DNA of 64,000 bases from Wolbachia endosymbiont (group A) of Anomoia purmunda (GTDB lineage Bacteria > Pseudomonadota > Alphaproteobacteria > Rickettsiales > Anaplasmataceae), in NCBI RefSeq assembly GCF_947251545.1, contig NZ_OX366362.1:806001-870000 (forward strand), written 5' to 3'. This document shows, one piece after another, positions 26,844-36,700 of the stretch. The notes under the pieces are model-generated. The model had not been told where the DNA came from. It saw nothing but the letters and a program-made list of their open reading frames with translations, and did not search any database. A program made the position numbers and the translations under genes. The first letter of the stretch is position 1. Each line of letters starts with the position of its first letter.

Positions 26844-27272
26844 ATGGATTATTATCACTGGCTTGAGGCTTTTCACGTTATCTCTGTCATCATGTGGATG
26901 GCAGGTATGCTTTATTTGCCCAGGCTTTATGTCTACCACGTAACTGTAAAACCTGGATCGGAAAATGATAGCTTGCTTCAAACAATGGAAAAGAGGCTAC
27001 TTAGATATATCATAAACCCTGCAATGCTTTTCTCACTTGGTATTGGAATTACACTAATGGTTATTAGGGAAGCATATCGTGAAGGATGGTTTCATGTGAA
27101 AGCACTAGCATTATTTTTTATGTTTATCATTCATGGACTACTTGCAATGCATAGGAAAAACTTTGCAATGAGTTCAAATAAGAAGTCACATATTTATTTT
27201 CGCGTTTTAAATGAAGCAGTTACAGTATTGATAATAGTTATAGTTATTATGGTTGTTGTAAAACCTTTTTAA
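26844..27272 (+). CDS. hemJ: Protoporphyrinogen oxidase HemJ
   Basis: Membrane enzyme oxidising protoporphyrinogen IX to protoporphyrin IX, the penultimate heme step. The 142-residue protein has about four membrane helices. The conserved His of the first helix lies in AFHVISVIMWMAGMLYLPRL. The basic loop EKRLLRYIINPAM and the WFHVKALALFFMFIIHG segment with its His are typical. Divergent from pdhA with 65 bases between starts. Confidence 0.9.
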   Translation: MDYYHWLEAFHVISVIMWMAGMLYLPRLYVYHVTVKPGSENDSLLQTMEKRLLRYIINPAMLFSLGIGITLMVIREAYREGWFHVKALALFFMFIIHGLLAMHRKNFAMSSNKKSHIYFRVLNEAVTVLIIVIVIMVVVKPF

Positions 27273-27299
27273 CTGACCTTACCCCAAAAAAGCAGAAAG

Positions 27300-27700
27300 C
27301 TCGTATCTGTTCAGATGCATGGCTAATGTACAATACTGAAATAAAAATTCCAGTGCTCCCTTTCTTGTCATCCCAGTGCTTGACACTGGGATCCAGCTTT
27401 CTTTACAAATTCACCAAAAGTGCTTCATTCTATAACGCAAAACCCATACTCACCAAACTCAATGCATTACTTGCAATTAAGTTTCCTGGATGCCAGTGTC
27501 AAGCTACTCGGATGACACCATTCTTTTTCCTGGATCCCAGTGTTAGCTACTTGCATGACACCCTGACAACCGTCATCCCGCTACTTGTTAGCGAGATTTA
27601 TGCTAAGAAATACCGCGAATGAATCGCGGTATGACGGTTCGCAGTTACATGACGATAAGCTCGTCATCCCGCTACGTGTTAGCGGGATCTATGCTAAGAA
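27300..27700. repeat. Palindromic repeat cluster including composite element copy 3
   Basis: 27302-27358 is the inverse of the tail repeat at 4686-4740. 27367-27519 is a third copy of the composite element of 17036-17189. Then come GTCATCCCGCTACTTGTTAGCG (27573), CGCGAATGAATCGCGGTATGACG (27614) and GTCATCCCGCTACGTGTTAG (27663), ending at the IS110 edge. No gene is present. Confidence 0.85.
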
Positions 27701-27771
27701 ATTGTAAGTTGGAAATGTGATATAAAAAGAAGCAAGAAGGAAGATAACTCTATAAAAATGTGGTTATCGCC

Positions 27772-27834
27772 AGGCTTGAGCGACCGTAAGACGGTAGTAT
27801 TATAACATACGTAGATATCAAGGTACTCAAGCCT
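27772..27834 (+). ncRNA. Candidate IS110 guide (bridge) RNA region, copy 2
   Basis: Identical to 22963-23025: AGGCTTGAG pairs with CTCAAGCCT, with an inner ACCGT/ACGGT stem. Inferred from its position in the element. Confidence 0.4.
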
Positions 27835-27923
27835 ATCCTTCGAGACGTTTGAATAGTTGTTTGGGACATATATATGCACCCGTTTACAATCTTAAATTTT
27901 AACTTAAACTCTCGAGGTTCTTT

Positions 27924-28871
27924 ATGGTTACATCTTATCAAAATTTTATTGGCATTGATATCGGAAAACTTGAATTTGTTACTGCAGTTAATGAACAAAA
28001 AGGTGTCATCAAATTTGACAATAGTTGTGTTGGTTGGAAACAATTCTACCAAAAATTTTCAAATATCTTGCCCAACTCCATGGTAATTTTAGAAGCTACA
28101 GGAGGTTATGAGCTTGGCTTATTGTATTTTCTTATTGATAGAAACATTGCTGTGCATCGTGCTAATACTCGTCAAGTTAAAAACTTCATTCTATCTCATG
28201 GAACTTTGGCAAAGACCGACAGTCTTGATGCAAAAGCGCTTGCCCAATATGGTTCTGAGCGTTGTGGACATCTGCAGCTATTTACACCTATCTCAAAAGA
28301 ACAAACCACCTTGTTTGCACTTTGTCAGCGTCGTGACGATATTACGAAAATGCTTGTTCAAGAGAAGAATAGGCTAAAAACTCCTGGAAATGATTACATT
28401 AAGGAAAGTTGTCAACAAGCTATTGAATTCCTCAACAACCAGGTAGAAAAGCTTGATCAAGCTATACAAAAAATAGTCAATGAAAATCCTGAATTGCAAC
28501 GATGCCAAAAAATTCTTGAAACAGTCCCTGGAATAGGTAGAAAAACCTCTCAATGTTTATTGTGTCTCATACCGGAACTTGGTTCTTTAAATAAAAGGCA
28601 AATTGCAAGCCTTGCAGGTGTTGCGCCTCATCCTAAGGAAAGTGGTAAAGCTATTGGCTACCGAAGGATTATAGGTGGAAGAAGTAACGTTCGTTCAAAG
28701 CTTTTTACAGCTGCCATGGCTGCTGCAAGGTCCAAATCTGCACTTGGTGCCTTTTATTCTAAGCTTATTGAAAGTGGTAAGAAAAAGATGGTGGCTATAA
28801 CAGCTCTAATGCGTAAAATAATAGTGATTGCTAATGCAAGGCTTAAAGAAGCAGTTAATTTGCATATTTAA
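27924..28871 (+). CDS. IS110-family transposase (type 1), copy 2
   Basis: The protein is residue-for-residue the same as the 23115-24062 copy (315 residues, DEDD N-terminal and transposase_20 C-terminal domains). Identity of both protein and flanking ends shows recent duplication or gene conversion. Confidence 0.92.
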   Translation: MVTSYQNFIGIDIGKLEFVTAVNEQKGVIKFDNSCVGWKQFYQKFSNILPNSMVILEATGGYELGLLYFLIDRNIAVHRANTRQVKNFILSHGTLAKTDSLDAKALAQYGSERCGHLQLFTPISKEQTTLFALCQRRDDITKMLVQEKNRLKTPGNDYIKESCQQAIEFLNNQVEKLDQAIQKIVNENPELQRCQKILETVPGIGRKTSQCLLCLIPELGSLNKRQIASLAGVAPHPKESGKAIGYRRIIGGRSNVRSKLFTAAMAAARSKSALGAFYSKLIESGKKKMVAITALMRKIIVIANARLKEAVNLHI

Positions 28872-28898
28872 AAATTTACATAGCAATAACTGAAATTG

Positions 28899-28947
28899 GT
28901 TAATGAATATGCGCGTCCACACACATTAAAAGCGCATATTCATTAAC
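28899..28947 (+). terminator. 16-bp perfect hairpin in IS110 right end, copy 2
   Basis: Same hairpin as 24090-24138, 27 bases after the transposase stop. Either a terminator or part of the element's structured end. Confidence 0.45.
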
Positions 28948-29072
28948 TTAAGCAGAAATTGCTGTGGTGGCTGTTTGATACAAAATTCTGTTTCTATAAC
29001 AAATGGGTTTTTATTGCCCATATGAAGTTGCAAAACTACAAATAAAAAATTTTTAAAAAAACATAGTTGATA

Positions 29073-30202
29073 CCAACAAAGCACCACGTTGGGCAATGGC
29101 ACATAAACTTCCTGCAGCTCAAGGAAAAACTAAAATAAAAAAAATATCGGTGCAAGTCGGCAGAACGAGCCAATTGACTCCAGTTGCTGAATTAGTTCCG
29201 ATAAATATAGGAGGGGTTCTGATCAGTAGAGTAACTTTACATAATCAAGATGAAATCAAGCGTAAAGATATACGTGAGGGCGACATCGTGGTAGTAGAGC
29301 GGGCAGGAAACGTCATTCCAAAGATTGTAGAAGTTGATAAAAGTTCTCGCCCTGAAAACACACCTAAATTTAAATTTCCTAAGATTTGTCCAGAGTGTGG
29401 CAGTTCAATATACAAAGTTCCAGAAGAAGCAGCAATAAGATGTTCAAGGGTTATCTGTAAAGCTCAAATCATAGAAAGGTTAAAATATTTTGTTTCCAAT
29501 GATGCTTTTGACATTACTGGCTTTGGTGACAAACAACTGGAATCTCTCTATAACCTTGGTTTAGTAAAACAGATCCCTGATATTTTTACTCTGGAAGAAA
29601 AACTAAAAAATTTCAACTTAAGTGAACAAGAAGGGTGGGGTGAAAAATTAATATCTAACTTATTGAATTTTATCAATAGTAGAAAAACCATAACCCTTGA
29701 CAGATTTATATCTTCTCTAGGGATTCGATACGTCGGACCACATGTAGCAAAATTACTAGCAAAGCATTATCAATCTTATGAAAATTGGATGGCTCAATTA
29801 TCTTATGACAGCGAAGCTCCTGATAAATTAATGAGCATAATAGGCGTAGGCGAAGAGACCATAACTTCCTTGGAGGAATTTTTCTCTGAAGAGGATAATA
29901 TTGAAATGGTAAATGATCTTGCTTCTCAACTAAAGATTGAGCCTGTTAGTGCTAATGTTAGTAATTCCCCTCTTAGCGGAAAAATAGTGGTTTTTACTGG
30001 GACCCTCTTGACAATGGAAAGAAAGGAAGCGCAAGCAAAAGCCGAATCTTTAGGTGTAAAAGTTAGCTCTAGTGTGTCCAAAAATACGGATTTTGTGGTT
30101 GTAGGTAAAGATCCAGGGTCAAAGTATCACAAAGCTTTAGAACTAGGTGTTAAAATTTTAACTGAGAAGGAATTTAATAAACTAATCATGAGAGAAAAAT
30201 AA
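29073..30202 (+). pseudogene. ligA: NAD-dependent DNA ligase, 5' half lost to IS110 insertion
   Basis: LigA seals nicks during replication and repair. The frame opens at the IS edge with [17 protein letters not shown], the end of the adenylation domain. An OB fold follows ([24 protein letters not shown]). Then come the four-Cys zinc finger (CPECG ... CSRVICKA), the helix-hairpin-helix region and a C-terminal BRCT domain ([11 protein letters not shown]). The AMP-accepting lysine KxDG motif and the NAD-binding Ia domain are absent, so the fragment cannot ligate. A start at ATG 29096 is possible. The remaining half is not in this window; an essential gene should not be lost, so either another copy or a rearranged 5' part must exist. 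Confidence 0.88.
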
Positions 30203-30413
30203 ACGCTATTGAAGGGTGTCTTCGATGGCCATCACAGTTGCTAAATTCATGATATTCATTTGCTAGCCTTTTAAGATACTTTACAGGGGGGTTAATAAAA
30301 AGATATACAAAAGGACGTCTAAAGCAGAGAATGCGATTCTAAGTCCACCTCTGAAGGTCGTTTTTTTCTCGAAGCTTAAAAAAACAAGATTTGGTAAACC
30401 CAATATAAAAACG

Positions 30414-30442
30414 TTGAATATTTCTTCAGAATTGTGTATAAT
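30414..30442 (+). promoter_or_regulatory. Sigma-70-type promoter candidate for Rpn gene
   Basis: TTGAAT (30414-30419), 17 bases, then a perfect TATAAT (30437-30442), 28 bases before the ATG at 30470. The rest of 30203-30413 shows no gene. Confidence 0.6.
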
Positions 30443-30469
30443 TATTAATGCTTTTTAGGTTGATTTCTT

Positions 30470-31402
30470 ATGACTTTTTCTAAGTTTCTTGATCCCAAAA
30501 ATGATGTATCGTTTAAGCGTATCTTCGGTACTGAAAAAAATAAAGATATCCTTATTCACTTCCTCAATGATATTCTTGGCTTTACTGGTAAAAATGAAAT
30601 AAAAGATATAGAGTTTTTAAGTACTATTCAAGACCCTGATATTGCTGCTAAAAAGCAAAGTATTGTTGATGTTCTCTGTAGAGATTCTACAGGTGCTCAA
30701 TACATTTGCGAGATTCAGGTCGCTAAAACTAAAGGCTTTGAAAAACGTGCCCAATACTATGCAGCTAAAGCTTATTCAAGACAAGCTGATCAGGGCGATC
30801 AATACCATAACCTTAAGGAAATTATCTTCATTGCTATAGCAGATTGTGTACTGTTTCCTAATAAATCTGAGTACAAATCAAAGCATACTATTCGAGATGA
30901 AGACACTAATGAGCATGATCTAAAAGATTTCTATTTTATATTTATTGAGTTGCCAAAATTTCCAAAGAATAAGGAAGATCAGTTGGAAAATATAGTTGAA
31001 AAATGGGTTTATTTTTTTCGATATGCAGACGAAACTAGTGAAGAAGAGCTGGAAAAAATAATAGGCAGTGATGTAATAATTAAAAAGGCCTATGAAGAAC
31101 TAAATAGATTTAACTGGTCAGAAAAAGAATTTATTGCCTATGAACAGGAAATAAAACGTATTCTTGATGAACAGGCTGTACTCGCTCAAAAACTTGATGA
31201 TGCTACTGAAAAAGGCATCCTAATCGGACATGAAAAAGGCAGAGCTGAAGGCAAGGAGGAAGGTATTCAAATTGGCGTGGAGAAGGGTGAAAAACAAGCT
31301 AAGATGACAGCTGCAAAAAATCTACTTAAAGCAGGTGTTTCTATTGATATTATAGCTCAAACTACTGGTCTTACAGCTAATGAAATTAAAGACTTAAGCT
31401 GA
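30470..31402 (+). CDS. Rpn-family PD-(D/E)XK nuclease (recombination-promoting nuclease/putative transposase)
   Basis: The 310-residue protein begins FLDPKNDVSFKRIFGTEKN, the signature start of this family. The nuclease core D-x13-E-x-Q is visible as Asp67 (SIVDVLC), Glu81 and Gln83 (CEIQVAK). The C-terminal third is a coiled, Gly/Glu/Lys-rich segment (GHEKGRAEGKEEG) ending in a small helix-turn (LTANEIKDLS). E. coli Rpn proteins increase recA-independent recombination. These genes are numerous in Wolbachia and often mobile. A good promoter precedes it. Confidence 0.85.
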   Translation: MTFSKFLDPKNDVSFKRIFGTEKNKDILIHFLNDILGFTGKNEIKDIEFLSTIQDPDIAAKKQSIVDVLCRDSTGAQYICEIQVAKTKGFEKRAQYYAAKAYSRQADQGDQYHNLKEIIFIAIADCVLFPNKSEYKSKHTIRDEDTNEHDLKDFYFIFIELPKFPKNKEDQLENIVEKWVYFFRYADETSEEELEKIIGSDVIIKKAYEELNRFNWSEKEFIAYEQEIKRILDEQAVLAQKLDDATEKGILIGHEKGRAEGKEEGIQIGVEKGEKQAKMTAAKNLLKAGVSIDIIAQTTGLTANEIKDLS

Positions 31403-31422
31403 TTCTATCTTTGGATGTTTAG

Positions 31423-31956
31423 ATGAACATCTTTGTACTAGATGAAAACCCAGAGATTGCGGCAAAAATGTTATGTGATAAGCATATAGTAAAAATGCCA
31501 TTAGAAACTGCTCAGTTATTAAGTAATGTTTTTTCAATAGCATTAAAAGTGCCAAATCCTTTAGTCAGCATCACAGACCAGAATATAGAAGTTCCATATA
31601 AACTTACTCACAAAAACCACCCTTGTTCTCTATGGGCTAGACACTCAAAAGGAAACTTTAATTGGTTGATAAAGCATGGAAAAGAATTGTGCATAGAGTA
31701 TAGCTTGCGATACAAAAGAACGCATAAATCCGAAGAAGTTATAGATTGGTGTGATAATAATAAGGATTTGCTAATTTTTCAATCAGCTGATATACAAATT
31801 TTTACACAAGCGTTACCTGATCGATATAAATGTAGTAATCCAATAGAAGCCTATAGAGAATATTACCTAAAAGAAAAGATGAGGTTTGCTAAGTGGGAAA
31901 AAGGTAGAGAAGCACCAGATTGGATAATCTGCTACACAATACCACAGCTAATATAG
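31423..31956 (+). CDS. Conserved phage-type protein of unknown function
   Basis: 177 residues beginning MNIFVLDENPEIAAKMLCDK, followed by HIVKMPLETAQLLS. I associate the CDKH-V-KM-ETAQLL pattern with uncharacterised phage and large-virus proteins. Conserved-looking blocks also include KNHPCSLWARHSKGNFNWL and ALPDRYK. Several Cys, His and Asp/Glu residues could bind metal. It sits between an intact Rpn gene and a second Rpn remnant, as if inserted between them. No function is assigned. Confidence 0.65.
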   Translation: MNIFVLDENPEIAAKMLCDKHIVKMPLETAQLLSNVFSIALKVPNPLVSITDQNIEVPYKLTHKNHPCSLWARHSKGNFNWLIKHGKELCIEYSLRYKRTHKSEEVIDWCDNNKDLLIFQSADIQIFTQALPDRYKCSNPIEAYREYYLKEKMRFAKWEKGREAPDWIICYTIPQLI

Positions 31957-31962
31957 CTCATA

Positions 31963-32136
31963 AATAAAGAAGCCATCCAAATCGGACATGAAAAAAGCAG
32001 GGAAGAGGGCGAAAAACAGGCTAAAATAGCTGTGGCTAAAAATTCACTCAAGGCGGGTGTTTCTATTGATGTTATTGCTGAAATAACAGGGTTTTCTGTT
32101 GATTATATTGAGAAAATTCAAGAAAAGAAGTTTTAG
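31963..32136 (+). pseudogene. C-terminal remnant of a second Rpn-family nuclease gene
   Basis: Reads NKEAIQIGHEKSREEGEKQ, then AKNSLKAGVSIDVIAEITG and a stop at 32134. It parallels the last 55 residues of the Rpn protein at 30470 (GHEKGRAEGKE, AKNLLKAGVSIDIIAQTTG) at clearly diverged level. No start or nuclease core is left. Confidence 0.7.
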
Positions 32137-32181
32137 CCATAACGTTTTTTTATTAAACCCTCTATTCTAGTAATTTTAATA

Positions 32182-32209
32182 TTGCAATCCATTCTAATGT
32201 CTGTACAAT
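32182..32209 (+). promoter_or_regulatory. Candidate promoter of the cidA-cidB operon
   Basis: TTGCAA (32182-32187) and TACAAT (32204-32209), spacer 16 bases. A strong AGGAGG (32234-32239) lies five bases before the cidA ATG. Confidence 0.5.
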
Positions 32210-32244
32210 GCCTTTTTTATATAAATACTTAATAGGAGGGGTTA

Positions 32245-33714
32245 ATGCCAACACAGAAAGAGCTTCGGGCTGCAATGTCTAAAAAATTACAGGAAGCTGT
32301 TAAACATCCAGATCCAACAGTTGCTGCCGGGAGGAAGTCAGCTATCAAGAGATGGGTGGGAGTCCTTCAAGATAACTTTATGGAGCACATAAAATACTTT
32401 AAGGGTGATAAGTTGAAGTTTTTGCACAATGTATTCCAAGATGAAGGTTGCTGGTCAGGTGTAAGGTTGGATAATGCTGCTTTAGGTCAAAGATTGACTG
32501 AAGAGAAAATAGGAGAAATCGATAATCCACTTCGCAAATATGAGATGGCTTGTAGTTACTGTGTAGTGGATAAAATTCATCCACTCTTTCAAAAAAGATT
32601 TGAATTTTGCAAGGACAGTTTTCCTCCTGGTGCATTTGATGGTAAAACTGAAACTGAAATTAACAAATACGTACGAAACTCCCTGCTAGATACTATAAAG
32701 AGAAATGGTCCTGTGTTTGATTTCTGGATCGATAGAGAATCTGGGGAATTAAAGAAGTATGATGCAGTAGAAGGTTTTGACAGTGCTGTAAAACTTAAGT
32801 GGAGCGAAGGAGTAGAGTATTTTTATAATCATTTAAAAGAAGAAGATAAGGAAAAGAAACTTACAGAAGCTATTATTGCTCTTTCTCGTCCTCAATCTGT
32901 TGAGAAAGATGCTCCTATTTTAGATTTTTGTGTAAGGAATATAGGTGATAAAGATACTCTTTTACAGAAATTGCTGCAGAAAGATAAGGGAGTATATCCC
33001 CTTCTTGCTAAATTAATAGAGTCATGTTTTTTTGATACGGTTCATGATTTGGTACAGTGCTGGTGTTATAAAGGCGTTTCAGCAGGAGGAGACTGTGCGG
33101 ACAAAATATTCTCACAGCGAGACTATGAGCTTTTTCTTTCCTCTCTTTCAGATGTGATGTTGGAAAATCTTGAGTCAAGTGTTCAAGCTAGATCTGCAAT
33201 TATGAAGATTTGGGAGTGTGGTAGCTTGGATGAATATAGAAAGGCTGCTGTTAATACTTCTAACTATACAGTTCCTACAAGTGGTGTATTTGCAGGGTTA
33301 ATAGTCAATTGGAGACGAGAAGACATTTATAAGACTGATGAAGAAAAAGAAATAGAGAAAAAAGAAATATTAGATATGATCTCATTTGCCAAAGATTGCT
33401 TTCCTGAAAAGTTTGAGCTCTTTAAAAAACTAATAATAAGAGATCTTAGATTATGCGGTAGGGAAGGAATGGAAGAAAGTATAAACTACGATGATTTGGC
33501 GAAAGAATTATTCTCTGAGTTAGAGAAAACAATTTTACCACCTGGAGGTGATGGCCCTAGGTATAATTTACGGACACGATCTAAAGCTCATGGTAGTAAG
33601 AAAACAACTTTGCCAGTTGATGATGGTCCACAGTCTGAGCTTGGAACTCCTAGTGTAAGTGGTGTTTCTTCTTATAAGAAAAAAAGCGTCTTTACGCTTA
33701 GTGGTAATAAGTAA
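32245..33714 (+). CDS. cidA: Cytoplasmic incompatibility factor CidA (CifA, type I)
   Basis: CidA is the rescue/antidote factor, expressed in the female germline. It binds CidB and, with it, underlies Wolbachia cytoplasmic incompatibility. The 489-residue protein matches remembered type I CifA sequence over its length. Blocks include AAGRKSAIKRWVGVLQDNF, NVFQDEGCWSGVRLDNAAL, GPVFDFWIDRESGELKKYD and FDTVHDLVQCWCYKGVSAGG. The tail SGVSSYKKKSVFTLSGNK is as I remember for wPip CidA. It has no signal peptide and no enzyme motif that I can confirm. The start has an excellent ribosome site. cidB follows after 53 bases. Confidence 0.95.
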   Translation: MPTQKELRAAMSKKLQEAVKHPDPTVAAGRKSAIKRWVGVLQDNFMEHIKYFKGDKLKFLHNVFQDEGCWSGVRLDNAALGQRLTEEKIGEIDNPLRKYEMACSYCVVDKIHPLFQKRFEFCKDSFPPGAFDGKTETEINKYVRNSLLDTIKRNGPVFDFWIDRESGELKKYDAVEGFDSAVKLKWSEGVEYFYNHLKEEDKEKKLTEAIIALSRPQSVEKDAPILDFCVRNIGDKDTLLQKLLQKDKGVYPLLAKLIESCFFDTVHDLVQCWCYKGVSAGGDCADKIFSQRDYELFLSSLSDVMLENLESSVQARSAIMKIWECGSLDEYRKAAVNTSNYTVPTSGVFAGLIVNWRREDIYKTDEEKEIEKKEILDMISFAKDCFPEKFELFKKLIIRDLRLCGREGMEESINYDDLAKELFSELEKTILPPGGDGPRYNLRTRSKAHGSKKTTLPVDDGPQSELGTPSVSGVSSYKKKSVFTLSGNK

Positions 33715-33723
33715 TCTACTTAT
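33707..33723 (+). promoter_or_regulatory. AT-rich hairpin at cidA/cidB junction
   Basis: ATAAGTA and TACTTAT pair exactly around ATC, spanning the cidA stop codon. No T-run follows, so it is not a classic terminator, but it could reduce read-through from cidA to cidB. Confidence 0.3.
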
Positions 33724-33767
33724 GAACTCTTGGTGTTTCTGGTCGTAGTAAATAAGGGGTATTTTGT

Positions 33768-36700
33768 ATGAGTAATGGTGATGGACTTATTAGGAGTTTG
33801 GTGAATGGAGATCTTGAAGGATTTAGACAAAGATTTGAATCTTTTTTAGATCAATGTCCATCTTTTTTGTATCATGTAAGTGCAGGTAGTTTCCTTCCTG
33901 TATTCTTTTTTAGTATGTTTTCTACTGCACATGATGCTAATATCTTAAATGCAAATGAGAGAGTCTATTTTCGTTTTGATAACCATGGTGTTAATCCACG
34001 TAATGGTGAAAATCGAAATACAGGAAACCTAAAAGTCGCTGTTTATCGTGACGGACAGAAAGTTATCAGATGTTACAGTATTTCTGATCGTCCTAATAGT
34101 GATGGGTTAAGGTTCAGTACAAGGGAGAGAAATGCTCTAGTGCAAGAGATTAGACGGCAAAATCAAGGTTTAAGGAAAGAAGACCTAAATTTTGAGCAAT
34201 ACAAAGTATGCATGCATGGAAAGGGCAAGAGTCAGGGAGAGGCAATTGCAACAGTATTAGAGGCGATTCGTGAAAAAGATCGTGAAGATAAGGATAAATT
34301 TGCCAAGTATTCAGCATCTGAGATCAATTTTCTTAGGCAACTTCTAGGAAATAACATGACAATTAAGCAAATAAATGGAATACAACTCAATCAAAACCAG
34401 CGTGCACAACTTGATAATCTTGTCAATTTTGCGCAAGTAGCACAGGGTCAACCAGGAATTTCCAATTTTATGGAAATGCTAGCGAGTGATAGAAGACAAG
34501 ATGTAAGAGATAGAATACGCAGAGAAATTTTGCCATACATAACTGACATCTATGATAATTACAGACAAGTACTGGAAAATAATATTGAAGATCGCAATCA
34601 AAGATTTGAGGGTCACGGGTTTTTATTAGGTTTCTTAGCAAATTTTAGTCATCGCTACACAATAGATATTGACCTTGATTTGTCTCCTGGGAGTTCATAT
34701 GCTGCTTTTCTTGTACGTCGTCAAGCAGAAAGAGAAAACGTTCCTATTGTCATTAATCTTGCTATATTTGAAACATTATCAGTTACTGCATTAAACCGTG
34801 CCATAGGTCACGCTGAAAGGTTACATGTTTCTTCATTTATACCCATCCATACTGAATCAAGACATGCTGTTTGTGTTGGATTAAATTTCAATTTAAATCA
34901 AGTTCCTTTTAGTATGGATACAGTAGGGCTTCAACAGGATAGATTCCCTTTAGTGCAAAGATTATTTGAGTGTGTAGAAAATGAAGAAGTTGGGGAAAAC
35001 ATTAGAGATTTCTTACTTCACCATCTTCCTGCTGAAATACCAATGAATGCAGAGAATTATAACAGAATATTTGACTATATAACTGGTTTTGCTTTTGGAA
35101 GTAGTGCTTTTGATAGGCACCATTTACAACTTGAAGGGGGAGGAGAAGTACCTGTAACAAAGTATATATTTAGACATGGTGATGAGGGTTTAAGATGTTT
35201 AACTATGGTCTTTCATGCTGAAGGTTCTGATATAGTTATACTTCATATTAGAGCTCACGATGCGCAACAGCAAGAAGCTATCGATTTACAAGCTCTTAAT
35301 GTTAATAGAAATAATGTTCATGCATGGGAAGTTTCATGCACACTTAATGACCAATTTGAGCTAGATATTGATCAACCAAATGACCTTGGTTTATATCACG
35401 ATTATCAAAATAATAATGCAAATAATTTTCTTGATGGTGATCTTGTACAAGTACCTAATGCTGAAAATGTACATGGTATTTCAGAAAGGGTTATGGATGA
35501 TGGCTGGAAAAATGTAGGTCAGCATAGAGAACTATTTCAAGAGATCTCTGGAGCATTGATGCCGCTTATGGATGCAATAAATGTTAATAGTGAGGATAAG
35601 TTTCGTTCTATACTACATGGTACATTTTATGCTAGTGATAATCCTTATAAAGTGCTTGCTATGTATAAAGTTGGTCAAACATATAGTTTGAAAAGGGGGC
35701 AGGAAGAAGAAGGAGAAAGGGTAATACTCACAAGAATTACAGAACAGAGATTAGACCTTTTATTATTAAGACAACCTACAGAAAATGATCCAGATACTCA
35801 TCCAATTGGATATGTATTAAGATTTGCTGGTAATGCAGAAGAAGTAGCACAAAAGGAGAATAACGCAAAAGATCGAATAAAAGAACTTATGAACAAGCAA
35901 AGAGGATATTTGCTTATTACTTCTGGAAATGAGGTGGTTTTATTTCCTCTTATATTTAATGCAGGTGCAGAGAGAGTAGAAGGTCTTATATCTATTCCAG
36001 AAGGAATAGGAAGAGAAGAGTATGTACATAGACTTGATTGTGGTGGTCGTGACTCAAGACCAGGAGTATTAGTGGGACCTGAAAGTGTTATTGATGAAAA
36101 TCCACCAGAGGGTCTATTATCAGATCAGACTCGTGAAAATTTAATAAATTATATTCGAGAAAATCCCGAACGGAACCGGATTTTACCGTTTGATCTAGGT
36201 GATAATCGATGTGTTAGTATTATTACCTTCGAAGGTAGTATACAACAACTCCTAGAAATACTAAGGTCAAGAATAAGGAGAGGTGATAATTCCATTCCTA
36301 CAGCACAAGAGATAAGAAGACAAATAAGAGATATTCTTGGAAATCAAGGGATAGAAGTAAATGATCTACTTACACTAGAATTTGCGACGAGAAATGGACA
36401 TTATGATTACTGGCTTCAACAAATTGATATAGCTCACGCTGGAAGATTGCGATATCAGCTTCGTACTGAAGGTAATCGCACTTTTGAAGTAGCTAATTTG
36501 GCAAGGAATGACGGTAACGAGCACATTGTTAGAGTATTAAATCAATTTAGGGAAAATGAAGAACAACAGCGTTTAACTTTAATCATTACTTTAAATAATA
36601 CTCATTGGGTTACACTAGTGATTGAACGTCAAAATGGGAACTATGTTGGGTACTATGCTGATTCAACTGCTACTGCTGTTCCAGGTGGTATTACCGATAT

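Larger units (their letters stand above)
27701..29072 (+). mobile_element. IS110-family insertion sequence (type 1), copy 2, interrupting ligA
   Basis: Same 1372-base unit as 22892-24263, in the same orientation. Its right edge is fused directly to the ligA reading frame at 29073. Its left edge abuts a palindromic repeat. The structured left-end region lies at 27772-27834 and the 16-bp right-end hairpin at 28899-28947. Confidence 0.9.

Noticed and set aside
27294..27622. Small coding frames across the palindromic repeats (also at 4530-4802, 9869-10252, 17091-17285, 58261-58560, 60092-60574)
   Set aside because: They arise from repeat sequence read in several frames and give repeat-derived peptides such as VSSTGMT. 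No ribosome sites or unique protein content.
22892..29072. Two IS110 copies as an assembly duplicate
   Set aside because: The left and right flanks differ completely at both ends, and unique genes lie between them, so two real copies are the simpler reading.
31423..31956. Pyrimidine-dimer DNA glycosylase
   Set aside because: I could not match the catalytic N-terminal pattern of that family. Only a phage-type CDKH motif is clear, so no function is given.
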